Assembly: GCA_031761405.1 (NCBI GenBank)
Contig: JASEVX010000036.1
Span: forward strand, 1,268,130-1,332,129
Direction: 5' to 3'
Length of the DNA: 64,000 nt
From: Serripes groenlandicus
Taxonomy: Eukaryota; Mollusca; Bivalvia; Cardiida; Cardiidae
The notes beneath the pieces are model-generated. The model was given only the letters and a program-made list of their open reading frames with translations. It ran no database searches and was not told the DNA's origin. The first letter of the stretch is position 1. Each line of letters opens with the position of its first letter. Below, one piece after another: positions 21,530-33,765 of this stretch. Both the position numbers and the translations under genes were made by a program.

Positions 21530-21680
21530 TATTAAAAAGACGACAATAAATGTCAATCCGTGTTTTTCTGCTCATTTTATAAATACCCAAAATACCGATT
21601 TAAAAAAAAATGATTAAAAATCCGACAATAATTTTCAATCTGTGTTTTACGTCTGCTTTTTATACATATCCAAAATGGCG
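21530..21680. repeat. two diverged tandem copies, about 95 bp apart
   Basis: GACAATAAATGTCAATC, TGTGTTTT and TACCCAAAAT recur as GACAATAATTTTCAATC, TGTGTTTTAC and TATCCAAAAT. AT-rich, no coding signal. Confidence 0.5.
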
Positions 21681-23702
21681 GCCCCCATGGATTTTTCCCA
21701 GTTTCATTTCAGAAAGCTTCATGGATTATTGAAAAAAAAAAAAAATCTCACACCTGTTACCTATAAGCGAAAAAAACCCATTTATGTATTTTTTTCGTAT
21801 TTACATGAATAGTTAACTTATTCCTGTAATTTCTATGGTCTGTTTTGTACATTGCGGTGTTTCATTATCCGTTATCCCCCAGCCCCTATTGGCTTGGAAG
21901 CAAATTGACTTATTTTCTCCTATAAATAAATGATCGGTAGTTAGGAGTGTTTTGCATAGTATGTAGAGCGCACCTTGCATGGCGGATGCAGCGCGCAATA
22001 ATATTATCAAACAATATGAAGGCTACCATGTATCTATAAATAGCAATCTAGTACCAAAATAGCACTGATATTATTTTGGTAACCACGTCTCTGCAAAACG
22101 ATAGAACTACAGGTAGCTGGTTATTTGGTTTGCAGTATAGCATACTCTTAAGCGGATTGCCGAAAACTGCCTATGTAAAAAATTCGTGTGTTGTTGTTGT
22201 TTTCGTTGGCTCTATGAATACACAGACACACAGATATATGTATACACATAGAGAAAATGTATGGATATAAAAGGTGTTATTTCGTTAATCATATCTGGCG
22301 TCTTTGTAAAATATTAAAGCAGATTTTGGCACAATTTCTTAATATGAATATAGAAACAAATGGATTGGTTTACCACAAACATAATTAGGATGCGACTCCC
22401 TATTATCGGTGTACTTACGTTTTTTTTCGAAAAAATAATAATAAAGCAAACTTAACTGTAAATTATATCCAGTGTCACTCATTCCTTTATATGTTCTTGT
22501 TAATTAACTTACACAAAATAATCATTCACTTCTGTGCAAAGTTCCAAAAATTGTGTCCATCCGCACCCATTTTGAAATTGACATTCAAGGGAGGCAATCA
22601 CTCACCGGTGTAATACAAAAAGCATTAGTACGGTGGTCCTGTTGTATCAATCCTTACAAGATTTTGATATTTAATGTGAAAATGACTATCCTATAAAATA
22701 TTTGTCACTAGAACAATTATATTTAATTTAAATGTTAATTTATCAACTGTTCCAAACTATGAACTTATTTACACGATATTTTCAGAATCAATTTGTTAAA
22801 TTTTCTTATTGGCACAATTTAATCATATTTTCCAAAAATGACCCATTTCTTTGTTATTTTTTTAGTCCTTATAATAACATCCTTAATTTTTGTAACACAG
22901 TATATGATTTAGAAGTTTAAAAATAGCATATGTTAAATTGTAGAACCACCACAAACATACAGGCAAAAAAAACAATTTTTGATTTTTTAGAATTTTGGTC
23001 CTTAATTTTTTCCATGATTTCTACAGTCGAGAAAACTTCACGGAATGTAATCACGTGACTTGAAATTCCTATGATGTCATAAGCAGTTAATACACAACAT
23101 GTTCAAATGTGAAAGAAAAAATCAACAACAGGTTTTCTACTAAAATAATGACGATTTTGTTGGTGAGGGGGTCAGGGCATGTAGGATTTTCTTTTTAATA
23201 TGGGTAACAATCATGATGTGTCGTAATTTCTGAGAATATTGATTTTTTTAAAAAATATTGTAGCATTTGAAAGTCGTGATAACTGAGTTTGCTGATGGAA
23301 CCATACGGCATCCGGTTGTGCGCGTGCAACAAAGATAACACCGGTTTTGTGTTTACCTTGGTATTCGTGATAACACGGTATTCGTAGAACCTACTATACC
23401 AATGATTTAACTATCTAAAACATTTAATAAAGTCTTTCCTATTAAAGATGAAATTAAGTATGATTGGAAGAGGCAGCTTGCCAACATTTTACCTGTACTA
23501 GATATAATGCTGCCCAGCTCTAGCCACAGGGAGGCCACCTCTTTAAGAGCCAAATTTTGAATTTTGAAAAATGATCTAAATGGTCCAAAAGAATGACCGT
23601 TGAACTAAATGAAAATGAAACAAAAAAAACCTTTAGAATTAATTTTGGTATTGATTTTGATGTATACAACATAGCTGTAACCACTGGAGTTAGCTGATAA
23701 TA
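21681..23702. other. AT-rich DNA, no gene seen
   Basis: About 2 kb with no recognised family. Short frames have biased composition and no domain. An undetected host exon cannot be excluded by eye. Confidence 0.4.
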
Positions 23703-23915
23703 CATTTACCCTTTCCTACATAAAATCATCTGCTGCAGACAAATTTGCAAAAATTTATATAGGCAACCTCTTTAAATGGGGTATGAATGTTGAATCAAGT
23801 TGAACGCATTGAGGCAAAAGGGGGAGCTGCCATAAGCAATTTCTCGTCTAGTCACAATGTTTCCACAATTTGTCTGCAGTGGTGATAAAAAGTGTGTGAA
23901 TATACGGGAAAGGGC
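23703..23915 (+). mobile_element. TTAA-1 MITE, diverged copy
   Basis: CCCTTTCCTACATAAAATC at the left and TATACGGGAAAGGG at the right. Inner ATCTGCTGCAGAC is clear. The hairpin (GGGAGCTGCCATAAGCAATT) is degraded, and the TTAA sites are lost. Confidence 0.6.
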
Positions 23916-23929
23916 TGGGGCTTGTAATT

Positions 23930-25280
23930 TTCTGTCTGTGTGGGTATGGGCTACATAATAAAACTAGTTTTGAAGCTAAACTACCACCTTGTAGTTTAGT
24001 AGCTGACATGCCACACAACAAGAACAGAATAATAATTTACTTTTGTGCATGCATTTGTTATACTGAGTCTGTAGTGTAGGGAAGAGTTTATTAACATTTA
24101 CCAAACATTCAAGAAGGAAATGGTGTAGTTAAACTTACATACAATACATATTCACTTATGTAAACATATACATGTAGTAATGAGGCTGGCCAGTTCCTGC
24201 CTTCATTTTGCAAGCCATGATTAATAGTGGAGTGCTCAGAGATGAGAATATGATGAGGTAGGTATGTTTGTTTCTTTAATACTAAGACTAAAAACTGTCA
24301 TGAATTTGAATTACAAATATAATTATATAGATGACATGCCATAAAACAAGACAAAATGAAGCGGGACAGGTTTGCCTTCTTTTTTCCATGCTTAATGAAA
24401 AAAAATGACTTGCATGGAATACTGTAGATAGGCATGCTAAAGTGGTTAAAATTACACTCAACAAGAGCAGTATTCTGTAAGGTATATGCCACCAAACAAC
24501 TAGAATAGTATGTAATTGGTTGAAGAATATTTTAACATATAATGAATAGAAGAGAGAACACAAGGTTGGCCAATTTCCTAATTCTTTCTAGTGATATATC
24601 GAAAAAGACTGGTTTATAAAATAATAATGTACAGTAAATACTGTAGATTAGTAGCTGACATGCCACCAATCAATACAGTATTCTGTAAGGTGTTGAAATG
24701 ATAAAATGTAATGTATTATGTATAGATGAGAATGTAATAAGGCTGGTCAGTTCCTGCCTTTATTTCTCAGGTTTCAAATACAAGTTTCACTGAAAGAGGG
24801 TTGTAAATAACGAAAGAAGAGTGGTTAAGCATGTAAATACTGTAGATTAGTAGCTGACATGCCACCAAACAAGATCAGTATTATGTAAGGTGTTGAAAAT
24901 GATAAAATGTAATGTATAGGTGAGAATGTAATAAGGCTGGTCAGTTCCTGCCTTTATTTCTCATGTTTCAAATACAAGTTTCACTGATAGAGGGTTGTAA
25001 ATAACGAAAAAAGAGTGGTTAAGAATGTAAATACTGTAGATTAGTAGCTGAAATGCCACCAATCAATACAGTATTATGTAAGGTGTTGAAATGATAAAAT
25101 GTAATGTATAGGTGAGAATGTAATAAGGCTGGTTAGTTCCTGCCTTTATTTCTCAGGTTTCAAATACAAGTTTCACTGATAGAGGGTTGTAAATAACGAA
25201 AGAAGAGTGGTTAAGAATGTAAATACTGTAGATTAGTAGCTGACATGCCACCAAACAAGATCATTATTCTGTAAGGTGTT
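23930..25280. repeat. ~195-bp tandem array including the 3' end of an OTU-like gene
   Basis: CTGTAGATTAGTAGCTGACA recurs at about 24641, 24840, 25034 and 25226 (spacing 199, 194, 192), with older diverged units from about 23980. Each unit also holds GTTCCTGCCTTTATTTCTCA and TTTCACTGATAGAGGGTTG. On the minus strand the unit carries the last codons of the frame described at 25233-26212 (ending WWHVSY and a stop). The tail of that gene plus downstream sequence has therefore been amplified. Confidence 0.75.
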
Positions 25281-26212
25281 GAAATGACAATCATCATTTT
25301 TGGAAGAAATGGTTATATCAGACTCAATGTTATTTTGCTCATTCAACCCTGTTAACACTGTGAAGTGAGAATTTTGAAGTAATATATTTATAATTCCACT
25401 TGCATTATCTGTTATATATGTTTGCTCAGTGTAGCGTGGCATAAAACGTTTAAATTCTTCACTGTAAGTGATTCCACGCAGCCAAATGTTGATGTTCATC
25501 GTTAAGAGGAAACAAGCAGCCTGGATTTCTAGTGCAGTAGCATATCCATTTCTGTTAATCATATGTTCCCAGTACAAGTTTACAGAGTTTATGCTAATAG
25601 CATGATGCAGTGACACTGCATTGGCCCACAGGTCCCAGTTGTTAAGAATGTAGTTACAGATTAATAGTCTGTAATAATGAGTTTGCTCAAAATCACCATT
25701 TATTGATAAACTAAGTGAATGAAAAAAAAACAGTTTTCATCTCCAGGGACATTTAGTGATTTCATGTTGATTTCATTAATGGTAACAGTATTATATGTAC
25801 CAGTATATGTCCTTAAATCAAATAATGCATGTTGTTTTTTAACACTTTTCTAAACCTTGCATTCCTTAAAAGAGGTCTGGACATCATTTGATTTTGTACT
25901 TTTCAGGATTTCACGATTCTTCCTAGATTTTTGAAAATTTACTTTTGTCTGTCTTTTTCTTTGGACATTTCCATTTTTCTTCAAAGCATTAAATTTCTTT
26001 TTATCTTTTTTTAATTTTGATCTTTTAGACCTTTCTGATTTTGTTGTTTTGGGCTTTGAGGAGGAGTGATTATCATTAGCATTAAAAGAAGCTGGTGGTG
26101 TTTTTATTGAACAATATGGATGATCAAAGGAAACAGGGTTCTGACATATATTGTTACTTTGTAACCTTGGATTCAGACTGTAACAATGTTCATTCAAAAT
26201 AACACCTACCAT
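25233..26212 (-). pseudogene. OTU-type cysteine protease gene, broken
   Basis: The frame starts at an ATG (26210-26212). The first 120 residues (starting MVGVILNEHC) include a very basic Lys/Ser/Arg stretch, perhaps a nuclear signal. A stop codon at 25850-25852 interrupts it, and the same frame then continues to GDENCFFF, which matches the OTU catalytic Cys motif (D-x-x-C). A run of nine T (plus-strand A at 25722-25730) shifts the frame. The next frame reads SLSLSINGDF, then ATALEIQAACF and SHFTVLTGLN, like the middle and the catalytic-His end of OTU domains. OTU proteases remove ubiquitin. With one stop and one frameshift it is probably dead, or the stop is a missed intron and the frameshift a homopolymer error. 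The assignment rests on motif reading only. Confidence 0.6.
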
Positions 26213-27086
26213 TTTGACATATTATTTATTTATTTATAGATAACATGATAGAGTATAATGTTTAGTTCAAGAATTAAATGATTTTAAATATGTTGTTAGT
26301 AAAATTATCAGCTAACTTCCAGTTTCTATGATTAAAATCCCTATTTCAACTAAATGTTGTTTTTTGTCTCAATAGAAAATATCTTTTTCTCCAATCATGA
26401 TTAAAAAAATAAAACACACTAACAAAATAGAAATTTAAACTAACTAAAAATTAACTTAAATTTGAGTTTAAGAACAGATTCAATATAATAAATCGACTAA
26501 ATAATAAATAAGCACTCTGAATTATTAATAATGTGTCTACTTACTTGTAAATAAACAACGCTGACTTAAACTGCCAAGTTTCCAAAAGGTGACGCCGACA
26601 TAGTGAAACCTTTGCAGACGAAAGATAGGTTAACCGAATGAACTGGTCCTCTGCTTTGTGTAATTTAACAATTTTGTAATTCAGGGTACCAGACATATTT
26701 TTTTTTGTTTATCAACATCCGGAAAGTCAAAAAACCCATACGAGTTTTAGATATAGACGACGAGTGTTATTACACGCAAATTATCACACATAAAATAATT
26801 TGTGCTCGTTCCTTTATCGTGTACGTATTATCATATTTAATTATTTCCTCTAGATTTTTTGTTTGTTTCGATATTTTCTTTTCATCCAATGAAAACGTAC
26901 GAGTATCGTGACTGCATACATGCATCGAAAAGTTCGCTCTGGACACAATTTTTGGAAAGACGGTATAGCAAAATTTTGCAAAGTTCATACACATTACCTA
27001 TTGACGGGAAACATCGCCGGCTTCGCCGTCGATTTGTTTACCCGTATAAAATGTACATTAAAAAAAAAGAAGATTTCCTCATTGTG
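26213..27086. other. AT-rich DNA upstream of the OTU-like frame
   Basis: Lies 5' of the minus-strand OTU-like frame. No promoter motif or other exon could be recognised. Confidence 0.4.
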
Positions 27087-28765
27087 ATCATATGATAGCT
27101 CGACTATCGATTTGAATATCGATTTAAATATAGAGTCAGGTCGTTATTCGGGAAAATGGTCTCATCGTCATTCTGATCACGTAGACACGCGAATACGATT
27201 TGAATATCGATTTAAATATAGAGTCAGTTCGTTATTCAGGAAAATGGTCTCATCGTCATTCTGATCACGTAGACACGCGAATACGATTTGAATATCGATT
27301 TAAATATAGAGTCAGGTCGTTATTCGGGGAAATGGTCTCATCGTCATTCTGATCACGTAGACACGCGAATACGATTTGAATATCGATTTAAATATAGAGT
27401 CAGGTCGTTATTCGGGAAAATGGTCTCATCGTCATTCTGATCACGTAGACACGCGAATACGATTTGAATATCGATTTAAATATAGAGTCAGGTCGTTATT
27501 CGGGAAAATGGTCTCATCGTCATTTTCTGATCACGTAGACACGCGAATACGATTTGAATATCGATTTAAATATAGAGTCAGGTCGTTATTCGGGAAAATG
27601 GTCTCATCGTCATTCTGATCACGTAGACACGCGAATACGATTTGAATATCGATTTAAATATAGAGTCAGGTCGTTATTCGGGAAAATGGTCTCATCGTCA
27701 TTCTGATCACGTAGACACGCGAATACGATTTGAATATCGATTTAAATATAGAGTCAGGTCGTTATTCGGGAAAATGGTCTCATCGTCATTTTCTGATCAC
27801 GTAGACACGCGAATACGATTTGAATATCGATTTAAATATAGAGTCAGGTCGTTATTCGGGAAAATGGTCTCATCGTCATTTTCTGATCACGTAGACACGC
27901 GAATACGATTTGAATATCGATTTAAATATAGAGTCAGGTCGTTATTCGGGAAAATGGTCTCATCGTCATTTTCTGATCACGTAGACACGCGAATACGATT
28001 TGAATATCGATTTAAATATAGAGTCAGATCGTTATTCGGGAAAATGGTCTCATCGTCATTCTGATCACGTAGACACACGAATACGATTTGAATATCGATT
28101 TAAATATAGAGTCAGGTCGTTATTCGAGAAAATGGTCTCATCGTCATTCTGATCACGTAGACACGCGAGTACGATTTGAATATCGATTTAAATATTGAGC
28201 CATGTCGATATTCGGGAAAATTGTCTCATCGTCATTCTGATCACGTAGACACGCGGATACGATTTGAATATCGATTTGAATATTGAGCCTTGTCGATATT
28301 CGGGAAAATTGTTATTTCCTCATTGTGATCGTATGATAGCTCGACTATCGATTTGAATATCGATTTGAATATTGAGCCTGGTCAATATTCGGGGAAATGG
28401 TGCCATCGTCTTTCTGATCATGTAGATGGGCGAATATCGATTTGAATATCGGTTTGATTATGGAGCCAGGTCGGTATTCGGAAAAATGGTGATTTCCTCA
28501 TTATGTTTGTATAATAGCTCGACTATCGATTTGAATACCTCTCTGAATATGGAGCCAGGTCGACAATGCGGAAAATGATGCTTTCGTCTTTCTGACCATG
28601 TAGAAGCGCGAATACCGATTTGAACAACGATTTGAATATAGAGTTAGGTCGATATTCGTGAGAATGCCGTCATCGTCATTCTGATCATATAGAAGCGCAA
28701 GTACCGATTTGAATATGGAGCCAGGTAGCTATTCGAGAAAATGGTGTTTCGTCTTTGAAAATGGT
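27087..28765. repeat. 88/90-bp satellite array
   Basis: About 13 close copies (27105-28200) of a unit containing GAATATCGATTTAAATATAG, AGTCAGGTCGTTATTCGGG, AAAATGGTCTCATCGTC and GATCACGTAGACACGCG. Some units carry an extra TT (CATTTTCTG) and are 90 bp. More diverged units continue to 28765. ATAGCTCGACTATCGATTTG occurs three times (near 27097, 28336, 28516) and marks a longer variant. Frames of 80 and 140 residues arise only where 90-bp units adjoin. Confidence 0.9.
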
Positions 28766-29186
28766 GATTTTGTCTAAACAATGAAGGTAACGTATATTTC
28801 ATTGCGTAACGGAGTTTACGAATCTGATGCTGGCTTCTATATTCGTTTCAGCTCGAAATTCATATCGGTATTGAATATCGACTACCGAATATCGAACTTC
28901 GTGCCAACTTCTCATACCTTGCTAAAGGCTATAAAACGAAAAAGATTTATCAAATTCGCAAGCGCTACGTATTCAGCGTAGTTAAAGTTTCATCATTTCG
29001 CATTTATCATATGTTTACAGATAAGATACAATGAGAGATAGCATAACATTGAAGAATTTTGTTTGTACTTTCATTAAATACCAATGAAAATATTTCTAAC
29101 TAAAAAAAACTTATTTAAATTTTAAAAATGTTTTTAATGTAAAAGATATCTCACCTTTTTACATGTTATTTCTTTGATATGTTTTA
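28766..29186. other. AT-rich DNA, no gene seen
   Basis: Nothing recognised. Confidence 0.4.
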
Positions 29187-29188
29187 TT

Positions 29189-30296
29189 ACGATTCCCCAA
29201 CAGAGTTGGGAATCGTATTGTTTTTCTATTGTTTTTTATTACGATTCCCCAACAGAGTTGGGAATCGTATTGTTTTTCTATTGTTTTTTATTCTTCTTCT
29301 TCTTCTTATTATTATTATTCTTTATTCTCCTATCCAAAAATTTTGTCCAGAGCAATACTCATAAACTACTTGATGGAATTGATCGAAACTTGCAACATAG
29401 ATAGATGGCAATGTGAACTTGTGTAGTTTTCAAGAATGATAACTCTGAGCCACATTTTTGCAAAGTTATCTCCCCTTTTTCAATATTTTAATCAATTTTT
29501 GTCAGAGCGATATCTTGTGAACGAATTGCAAAGTGATCTCCCCTTTTTCATTTTTTTAATAATTGGGTGATTTGAACTTGTATAACTCGATAACGAAAAG
29601 AGATAGAGACTTGAAACTTAGTACAAATGTTCCCAATCAAGTGACCTACTTTCTCATGTGTATTTGAGCTTGACCGAATACTCGTTTCTGATTGGTCGAT
29701 TTTTCGGACTTGTATAACTCGAAAATGACTAGTGATAGAGACTTGAAACTTAGTACATGTGATTCTAATCAAGTAGTTCTACTTTCTCAAGTGTATTAGC
29801 GCATGACCGAATACTCGTTTCTGATTGGTCGATTTTTTTGACTTGTATAACTCAAAAACGACAAGTGATAGAGACTTGAAACTTAGTACATGTGTTTCTT
29901 ATCAAGTAGTTCTACTTTTGCATGTGTATTAGCGCATGACCGAATACTCGTTTCTGATTGGTCGATTTTTCGGACTTGTATAACTCAAAAACGACAAGTG
30001 ATAGAGACTTGAAACTTAGTACATGTGTTTCTTATCAAGTAGTACTATTTTTGCATGTGTATTAGCGCATGACCGAATACTCGTTTCTGATTGGTCGATT
30101 TTTCGGACTTGTATAACTCAAAAACGACAAGTGATAGAGACTTGAAACTTAGTACATGTGTCCCTAATCAAGTAGTAGTACTTTCGCAAGTGTATGAGCG
30201 CATTACCGAATACTCTGGGCCATTGTGTTATCTGCCCTTGTTCAATAAAATGGCAAGGGAATCATTCGTAACTGTTGCTACAGTTACAATCTCTAG
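29189..30296 (+). mobile_element. HINE/pearl-like rolling-circle element, unit 1
   Basis: Starts with ACGATTCCC...GGGAATCGT (a hairpin, present twice at 29189-29216 and 29241-29268). A segment from GTCCAGAGCAATACTCAT (near 29345) follows, then five 133-bp tandem repeats (from 29575, 29708, 29841, 29974, 30107). It ends with GGGAATCATTCG, the stem-loop GTAACTGTTGCTACAGTTAC and CTAG (30293-30296) before TT. Subterminal GGGAATCGT complementary to the 5' motif, a 3' hairpin and a CTAG end are hallmarks of Helentron-associated non-autonomous elements. Bivalve pearl elements also have a tandem core. No coding capacity. Confidence 0.65.
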
Positions 30297-31518
30297 TTCT
30301 TATTATTATTCTTTATTATTTTCTTTCTCCTATCCAAATTATTACGATTCCCCAACAGAGTTGGGAATCGTATTGTTTTTCTATTGTTTTTTATTACGAT
30401 TCCCCAACAGAGTTGGGAATCGTATTGTTTTTCTATTGTTTTTTCTTTTTATTATTATTCTCTTTCAGCTATCCAAATTTTTGTCCAGAGCAATACTCAT
30501 AAACTACTTGATGGAATTGATCGAAACTTGCAACATAGATAGATGGCAATGTGAACTTGTGTAGTTTTCAAGAATGATAACTCTGAGCCACTTTTTTGCA
30601 AAGTTATCTCCCCTTTTTCAATATTTTAATCAATTTTTGTCAGAGCTATATCTTGTGAACGAATGGTCAGATATTATTGAAACTTGGAACATAGATAGAT
30701 GGCACTGTGCAGTTGTACAACATGCAAGAATTATAACTCTGGGCCACGTTTTTGCAAAGTTATCTCCCCCTTTTCATTTTTTTAATAATTGGGTGATTTG
30801 AGCTTGTATAACTCAAAAACGACAAGTGATAGAGACTTGAAATTTAGTACAAATGTTCCCAATCAAGTGATACTACTTTCTCATGTTTATTTGAGCATGA
30901 CCGAATACTCTCTTCTGATTGGTCGATTATTCGGACTTGTATAACTCACAAACGACTAGTGATAGAGACTTGAAACTTAGAACATGTGTTTCTAATCAAG
31001 TAGTACTACTTTCTCAAGTGAATTAGCGCATGACCGAATACTCGTTTCTGATTGGTCGATTTTTCGGACATGTATAACTCAAAAAGCACAAGTGATAGAG
31101 ACTTGAAACTTAGTACAAGTGTTCCCACTCAAGTGATATTACTTTCTCATGTGTATTTGCACATGACCGATTACTCGCTTCTGATTGGTCGATTTTTCGG
31201 ACTTGTATAACTCAAAAACGACAAGTGATAGTGACTTGAAACTTAGTATGTGTGTTTCTAATCAAGTAGTTCTACTTTCTCAAGTGTATTAGCGCATGAC
31301 CGAATACTCGTTTCTGATTGGTCGATTTTTCGGAATTGTATAACTCAAAAACGACAAGTGATAGAGACTTGAAACTTAGTACATGTGTTCCTAATCAAGT
31401 AGTACTACTTTTGCAAGTGTATTAGCGCATGACCAAATACTCGTTTCTGTTATCTCCCATTGTTAAATAAAATGGCAAGGGAATCGTTCGTAACTGTTGC
31501 TACAGTTACAATCTCTAG
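30297..31518 (+). mobile_element. HINE/pearl-like element, unit 2
   Basis: The 5' hairpin occurs twice (30344-30371, 30396-30422). The CCAGAGCAATACTC segment starts near 30484, 133-bp repeats follow, and the 3' stem-loop ends in CTAG (31515-31518). It is separated from unit 1 by a TTCTTATTATT-type tract. Confidence 0.65.
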
Positions 31519-32649
31519 TTACGATTCCCCAACAGAGTTGGGAATCGTATTGTTTTTCTATTGTTTTTTATTATTATTATTATTCTTTATTCTCCTATCC
31601 AAAATTTTTGTCCAGAGCAATACTCATAAACTACTTGATGGAATTGATCGAAACTTGCAACATAGATAGATGGCAATGTGAACTTGTGTAGTTTTCAAGA
31701 ATGATAACTCTGAGCCACTTTTTAGCAAAGTTATCTCCCCTTTTTCAATATTTTAATCAATTTTTGTCAGAGCGATATCTTGTGAACGAATGGTCAGATA
31801 TTATTGAAACTAGGAACATAGATAGATGGCACTGTGCAGTTGTACAACATGCAAGAATTATAACTCTGGGCCACTTTTTTGCAAAGTTATCTCCCCTTTT
31901 TCATTTTTTTAATAATTGGGTGATTTGAACTTATATAACTCGATAACGAAAAGAGATAGAGACTTGAAACTTAGTACAAATGTTCCCAATCAAGTGACCT
32001 ACTTTCTCATGTGTATTTGAGCTTGACCGAATACTCGTTTCTGATTGGTCGATTTTTCGGACTTGTATAACTCGAAAATGACTAGTGATAGAGACTTGAA
32101 ACTTAGTACATGTGATTCTAATCAAGTAGTACTACTTTCTCAAGTGTATTAGCGCATGACCGAATACTCGTTTCTGATTGGTCGATTTTTCTGACTTGTA
32201 TAACTCAAAAACGACAAGTGATAGAGACTTGAAACTTAGTACATGTGTTTCTTATCAAGTAGTTCTACTTTTGCATGTGTATTAGCGCATGACCGAATAC
32301 TCGTTTCTGATTGGTCGATTTTTCGGACTTGTATAACTCAAAAACGACAAGTGATAGAGACTTGAAACTTAGTACATGTGTTTCTTATCAAGTAGTACTA
32401 TTTTTGCATGTGTATTAGCGCATGACCGAATACTCGTTTCTGATTGGTCGATTTTTCGGACTTGTATAACTCAAAAACGACAAGTGATAGAGACTTGAAA
32501 CTTAGTACATGTGTCCCTAATCAAGTAGTAGTACTTTCGCAAGTGTATGAGCGCATTACCGAATACTCTGGGCCATTGTGTTATCTGCCCTTGTTCAATA
32601 AAATGGCAAGGGAATCGTTCGTAACTGTTGCTACAGTTACAATCTCTAG
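31519..32649 (+). mobile_element. HINE/pearl-like element, unit 3
   Basis: Directly abuts unit 2: CTAG is followed at once by TTACGATTCCCC (31519). Single 5' hairpin at 31521-31548; ends at CTAG 32646-32649. Its 133-bp repeats closely match those of unit 1, which suggests segmental duplication or rolling-circle tandem formation. Confidence 0.65.
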
Positions 32650-33593
32650 TTATTATTATTATTCTCTTTCAGCTATCCAAATTTTTGTCCAGAGCAATAC
32701 TCATAAACTACTTGATGGAATTGATCGAAACTTGCAACATAGATATATGGCAATGTGAACTTGTGTAGTTTTCAAGAATGATAACTCTGAGCCACTTTTT
32801 TGCAAAGTTATCTCCCCTTTTTCAATATTTTAATCAATTTTTGTCCGAGCGATATCTTGTGAACGAATGGTCAGATATTATTGAAACTTGGAACATAGAT
32901 AGATGGCACTGTGCAGATGTACAACATGCAAGAATTATAACTCTGGGCCACTTTTTTGCAAAGTTATCTCCCCTTTTTCATTTTTTTAATAATTGGGTGA
33001 TTTGAACTTGTATAACTCCATAACGAAAAGACATAGAGACTTGAAACTTAGTACGAATGTTCCCAATCAAGTGACCTACTTTCTCATGTGTATTTGAGCT
33101 TGACCGAATACTCGTTTCTGATTGGTCGATTTTTCGGACTTGTATAACTCGAAACTGACTAGTGATAGAGACTTGAAACTTAGTACATGTCATTCTAATC
33201 AAGTAGTACTACTTTCTCAAGTGTATTAGCGCATGACCGAATACTCGTTTCTGATTGGTCGATTTTTCTGACTTGTATAACTCAAAAACGACAAGTGATA
33301 GAGACTTGAAACTTAGTACATGTGTTTCTTATCAAGTAGTTCTACTTTTGCATGTGTATTAGCGCATGACCGAATACTCGTTTCTGATTGGTCGATTTTT
33401 CGGACTTGTATAACTCAAAAACGACAAGTGATAGAGACTTGAAACTTAGTACATGTGTCCCTAATCAAGTAGTAGTACTTTCGCAAGTGTATGAGCGCAT
33501 TACCGAATACTCTGGGCCATTGTGTTATCTGCCCTTGTTCAATAAAATGGCAAGGGAATCATTCGTAACTGTTGCTACAGTTACAATCTCTAG
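32650..33593 (+). mobile_element. HINE/pearl-like element, unit 4, without 5' hairpin
   Basis: Starts in TTATTATTATTATTC and lacks the ACGATTCCC hairpin. It keeps the CCAGAGCAATACTC segment (near 32689), the 133-bp repeats and the 3' end at CTAG 33590-33593. Confidence 0.6.
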
Positions 33594-33708
33594 TTCTTAT
33601 TATTATTCTTTATTATTTTCTTTCTCCTATCCAAATTATTACGATTCCCCAACAGAGTTGGGAATCGTATTGTTTTTCTATTGTTTTTTATTACGATTCC
33701 CCAACAGA
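33594..33708 (+). mobile_element. HINE/pearl-like element, unit 5, cut by the U6-LINE insertion
   Basis: T-rich spacer, one full 5' hairpin (33641-33668) and a second ended after ACGATTCCCCAACAGA (33693-33708), where the U6 sequence begins. The element resumes within a 133-bp repeat after 42190. Confidence 0.65.
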
Positions 33709-33733
33709 GTACAAGCTTCGGCTGTACATATAT

Positions 33734-33765
<32 letters not shown>

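Noticed and set aside
21681..23702. A host gene in the longest unexplained stretch
   Set aside because: No frame with a recognisable domain, no convincing splice-site pairs by eye and strong AT bias. A hidden short exon cannot be excluded.
27376..28064. Two genes of 80 and 140 residues with repeated peptides
   Set aside because: The frames exist only where 90-bp units adjoin and break at each 88-bp unit.
29548..33202. Genes repeated on the minus strand (RITCTKFQVSI-type frames)
   Set aside because: The frames follow the 133-bp repeats of the rolling-circle array and recur with each unit.
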